From Sinorhizobium sp. B11 (lineage in GTDB: Bacteria; Pseudomonadota; Alphaproteobacteria; Rhizobiales; Rhizobiaceae), in the NCBI GenBank assembly GCA_039725955.1, contig CP091033.1, forward strand, positions 806,001-870,000: a stretch of 64,000 nucleotides of DNA, written 5' to 3'. The notes under the pieces were generated by a model. That model did not search any database. It had not been told where the DNA came from and saw only the letters and a program-made list of their open reading frames with translations. Below are positions 63,894 to 64,000 of the stretch, in pieces. Numbering within the stretch: the stretch's first letter is position 1; every line of letters begins with the position of its first letter. The position numbers and the translations under genes were made by a program.

Positions 63894-64000
63894 ATGGCAA
63901 CGATTTCCATAAAACCATTGCGCCCGCAGACCCACCTCGTTGTTGCGCTCCGAGCTTGCGCCGGGGCCTTCGGGTTGGTCTTCCTCTATAGCTGCGGATA
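63894..64000 (+). CDS. Type I secretion ABC transporter (permease/ATPase), N-terminal start only
   Basis: Open frame from ATG 63894 to the window end (35 codons). It reads MATISIKPLRPQTHL, then RACAGAFGLVFLYSCG. The hydrophobic segment with FLYS-C/G fits the first membrane helix of PrtD/PrsD-type exporters, which often continue as NLL-L-P-YMLQVYDRVL. Only a short piece is visible, so the call rests on this stretch and on the neighbouring glycine-rich proteins. Confidence 0.5.
   Translation, partial: MATISIKPLRPQTHLVVALRACAGAFGLVFLYSCG

Noticed and set aside
1..64000. tRNA, rRNA, transposase or integrase genes
   Set aside because: I looked for T-loop/cloverleaf patterns and for mobile-element proteins and saw none; a dedicated tRNA scan could still find something missed by eye.

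Overview
The window looks like a chromosomal or replicon-scale segment of a Rhizobium-type alphaproteobacterium (Rhizobiaceae). It is GC-rich with GC-biased codon use, carries a compact bioBFDAZ operon behind BioR-type boxes, a DUF982 protein (a family largely restricted to rhizobia), many sugar-type ABC importers, and tightly packed operons with ATGA overlaps. Species cannot be named from the sequence alone. No rRNA, tRNA, CRISPR array, transposase or integrase was recognised.

Layout. 1-2.8 kb: end of an APC permease, a periplasmic amino-acid-type binding protein, a Ca2+/H+ antiporter and a small K+ channel. 2.9-7 kb: small hypothetical, AI-2E family protein, polyphosphate kinase 2, SulP transporter. 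7-12.6 kb: YiaV/YiaW-like HlyD plus DUF3302 pair, then envelope proteins DUF3300 and DUF2950, a CYTH protein and a hypothetical. 12.9-14.7 kb: membrane-anchored TPR protein. 14.8-20.5 kb: sugar ABC importer operon with GNAT, facing a GntR/UTRA regulator across an 18-bp perfect operator-like palindrome. 20.8-23.9 kb: an orphan ribose-type binding protein directly followed by a chemoreceptor. 24.2-25.6 kb: CoA-transferase. 25.6-30.7 kb: biotin operon bioB-F-D-A-Z.

31-39.5 kb is the most unusual region. All genes lie on the minus strand: a SARP-like/TPR regulator, a PAP2/vanadium-haloperoxidase-fold protein with an Asn-Lys repeat in its N-terminal region, a subtilase with no signal peptide, a HEAGH protein that resembles the proposed alpha-ketoglutarate HExxH peptide hydroxylases, and a ThiF/E1-like adenylating enzyme translationally coupled to it. 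This mix suggests an undescribed peptide or protein modification pathway, although no precursor peptide was found.

40.5-45.4 kb: O-methyltransferase-like protein, aldo/keto reductase, and a two-AAA-domain CDC48-type ATPase. 45.7-58.5 kb: a catabolic island with a frameshifted Gfo/Idh/MocA oxidoreductase, a second sugar ABC importer, a DSD1-type D-amino-acid enzyme, an MlrC/M81 protein, an NTF2-like protein, RidA, an RpiR regulator, an SDR and a GH20 beta-hexosaminidase. Similar A/T-rich operator-like sites lie at both ends of the divergent transcription units. 58.7-60.8 kb: MFS transporter and an atypical receiver-LuxR regulator. 61.5-64 kb: two glycine-rich repeat proteins built from the same roughly 70-residue motif, followed by the start of what appears to be a type I secretion ABC transporter; together they look like a secreted repeat-protein locus.
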